From positions 213,122 to 277,121 of the forward strand of contig NW_006768822.1 of assembly GCF_000204055.1 (NCBI RefSeq): a stretch of DNA of 64,000 nt, read 5' to 3'. Below the pieces are notes generated by a model, which worked only from the letters and a program-made list of their open reading frames with translations, searched no databases and was not told where the DNA came from. Shown piece after piece: positions 62,073-64,000 of the stretch (within the stretch, counting starts at the first letter, position 1; every line of letters starts with the position of its first letter). A program made the position numbers and the translations under genes. This stretch comes from Melampsora larici-populina 98AG31 (lineage: Eukaryota; Basidiomycota; Pucciniomycetes; Pucciniales; Melampsoraceae).

Positions 62073-63317
62073 TTTATTCCGTAGAGTTTCAAATTCACAG
62101 TAGAACGCTTTGTTTAGATAGTTAATTTTTTATATAATCTACCAGTTTTTGTCTTTAAGTTTTCTTTGTCTTTCTTTTGCAATTTTGACTGAGAACACCA
62201 ATAAGTACTTCGAAGATCGTGCTGGGGCATTTTTGGGCGGCATTTCGATTTATACAAATGTGGAGCATGACTTTAGACAAAGAGAAACTTGGCAGAAAAT
62301 ATGTGGTCAAGTAGACACGCGGTGATGGTATTTGTGGAGTCTTGAGTTATTAGTGCTATCGCCAGCATATTCCTCGTCAAACTTGAACAGATGACTATTT
62401 CTTTCTGGGCACGCGCCAGATATAGCGTAGAGGTACGCTATGTTACTCATAATTGTTGCTCTTATCATTTTAAATTCCTACCACCAATCTTGTGATTTTC
62501 TTTTCAATCCATTGTTTGATCTTCCAAAGCCAGATTTCCACGGGTCACCGCGCCATCGCGCTAGAAGGGCTTAGTTAAGCTTACAATATACAAAAGCCAC
62601 GGCGAGCTTTGGTAGACCCTCCATGAGCAGGTATGTAGGAGTCAACTGTTTTCGTACAAAGGGTGCTTACTCGTCAGCTGTGGATCATGTTATCGTAAGA
62701 TTGCCCCAGTGGTTATGATTCCTTCACCTGTAGTTTAAACTTATGAGAGGGAAAGTGAGAAGATGCCATGGTGATGATCATCAGACCCGTCGAAGACGCA
62801 AGTGCGATGAAGACAAGGGTGCCCAAAGGGGCGGAATTCGGTTTGGTTCACGCCGGAATTCGGCATCTTTTCTAGTTTTGGGCATGTCAGGGTCCTACTG
62901 ATCACCGATGCTGTTGACACTGCCAAGCCAAGTCGAGCATTCGAATGCTGTGTTGGTCCCTTCAGCGGTATGACCTGCCTCAAGCCGGTGAGCAATGCTC
63001 AAGCCAAGCTCTGATGTCTGAATCACCTTTCGGTCTGTTGTATGTATCTTCCACCTTGCGTTTGACAGATATCCGTTTAAGCAACATCACAAAGTTCAAA
63101 CGAATAACCATCATTAAGGACCTTTCCATCATTTTCGTCACATTCCTGTAACACACGCCTTTTTTCAATCACAATCAAATCTTTGCGTTTCATCATCACT
63201 TGTGTCACGAGTACCTTGAAGTCAAAACGTCCTTCTAAAGTCAGACATCTCACAAGACACACTCTCGGATTACCTTTTCCCCTTCACGTGACCAGTCAAG
63301 GGTGTGATTAAATTCAA
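62073..63317. other. Intergenic, no supported gene
   Basis: It includes GGGCTTAGTTAAGCTTA at about 62567-62583, similar to tips of the helicase-type TIR elements. Otherwise it is the 3' flank of the GH131-like gene and the promoter of the next gene. Confidence 0.4.
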
Positions 63318-64000
63318 ATGACACGAGTATCAACATACATTTCACTCATTGCCCTCCTACTCGGCTTGTCATCGAGCACCTCTGCAATCAGCCTCAGAAA
63401 CGACCAAAACATTCCACCTGACAAGATCAACAGAAAATGGAGCGCAGATACCTCTCTTTCATCCGGTCTCGAGGTCTGGAAGGTCTTGGGGTCATCTTCA
63501 CTCTCTAGTGAGGTAAGGTTTTGGATGAATTCAGGATCAAATTATCAGGAACGGCCCATCCTAACATCTTTGCTGATAGGTTTCGAATTCGGAAACTCGT
63601 ATCTCATTTTCACAAAGCGGAGCTCCAATGCCATTCTCTTATTCTGGCGAACGCCATTTGCATGAGGCCAAAAGCAACGCTCATATCTTCCATGAATCCT
63701 TACAAGGTGCCTTTCAAATATCTGATCTGTATATTCCCAACTTACCAAGAAACAAACTTACATTTTTCTTCGCCGTTTCACTCCCTGCAACCCTATAGAG
63801 GTACTGCATCATCCTAAACGTTTGACAAAACAACGAGTCAAAAGAGCATTGGAGGGTATGTTTACTGGCGGGAGAAATATTGAAGAGGCAGCACAGGCGG
63901 CCAAAGCAGCAAAAGCAGCAGAAACTATATCCAATCTTAATAAAGGTCAGAAAATACTCTACACTAGTGTTTGTTGAAATGAGATCCTGATTTCTTTCCT
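63318..64000 (+). CDS. Secreted protein of unknown function, 5' part only
   Basis: Exons 63318-63512, 63580-63706 and 63799-63945 join in frame, and the next intron probably starts GTCAG at 63946; the rest lies beyond the window. A signal peptide is clear (TYISLIALLLGLSSSTSA). The mature part is Ser/Asn/His-rich (SETRISFSQSGAPMPFSYS), then basic (VLHHPKRLTKQRVKRALEG), then an Ala-rich helix (EEAAQAAKAAKAAET). It has no recognised domain. It lies in the same orientation as the GH131-like gene, 1.2 kb downstream of it. Confidence 0.65.

Overview
The window reads as nuclear DNA of a basidiomycete fungus, most likely a rust fungus (Pucciniales). The support is: host genes cut by many 60-130 bp GT-AG introns; a fungal-type MSH2; several genes for small secreted proteins; and very dense, nested transposable elements (copia, hAT-like, tyrosine-recombinase retroelement, TIR elements). 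The genus cannot be fixed from sequence alone.

Layout. 1-3208: MSH2 (minus strand, 3' end outside the window). 3405-9951: a 6.5-kb element with ~100-bp terminal inverted repeats and a perfect 9-bp target duplication. It carries two convergent genes, a RecQ-like DEAH helicase and a DUF6589-type protein, and sits about 200 bp upstream of the MSH2 start. 10-17.6 kb: two MITE-like elements in otherwise gene-poor DNA. 17.8-19.8 kb: a two-finger zinc-finger regulator. 21.2-22.1 kb: an SNRNP27 splicing-factor homologue. 22.7-23.1 kb: a small TIR element. 23179-38379: a complete Ty1/copia element with LTRs that look identical, split by three later insertions (two hAT-like elements and one TA-flanked element). 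40.1-40.6 kb: a small secreted Cys-containing protein. 41-46.4 kb: inverted repeats, a microsatellite and coding relics. 46453-53956: a Ngaro-like tyrosine-recombinase retroelement with split direct repeats A1-internal-B1-A2-B2. 54.6-56.7 kb: a large secreted protein of unknown function. 57.8-60 kb: two nested TA-flanked TIR elements. 60.6-62.1 kb: a secreted GH131-like glucanase gene. 63.3 kb to the end: the start of another secreted-protein gene.

Main point of interest. The helicase/DUF6589 unit behaves like one mobile element: matching TIRs, a 9-bp TSD, and only two genes, facing each other 33 bp apart. The DUF6589 protein has conserved-looking D, D and E residues that could form an RNase H-fold transposase site. 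I propose, as inference, that DUF6589 is the transposase and the RecQ-like helicase its partner. This copy is damaged: one in-frame TGA in the DUF6589 gene and one frameshift in the helicase gene.

A recurrent pattern. Every isolated in-frame stop I found inside otherwise open coding regions is TGA (DUF6589, both hAT genes, copia gag/pol, tyrosine recombinase, GH131 gene). One reverse-transcriptase active-site codon shows the matching CG-to-CA change. This fits C-to-T decay at CpG. All exon structures were derived by eye from splice consensus and reading-frame continuity; no alignment or search was run.
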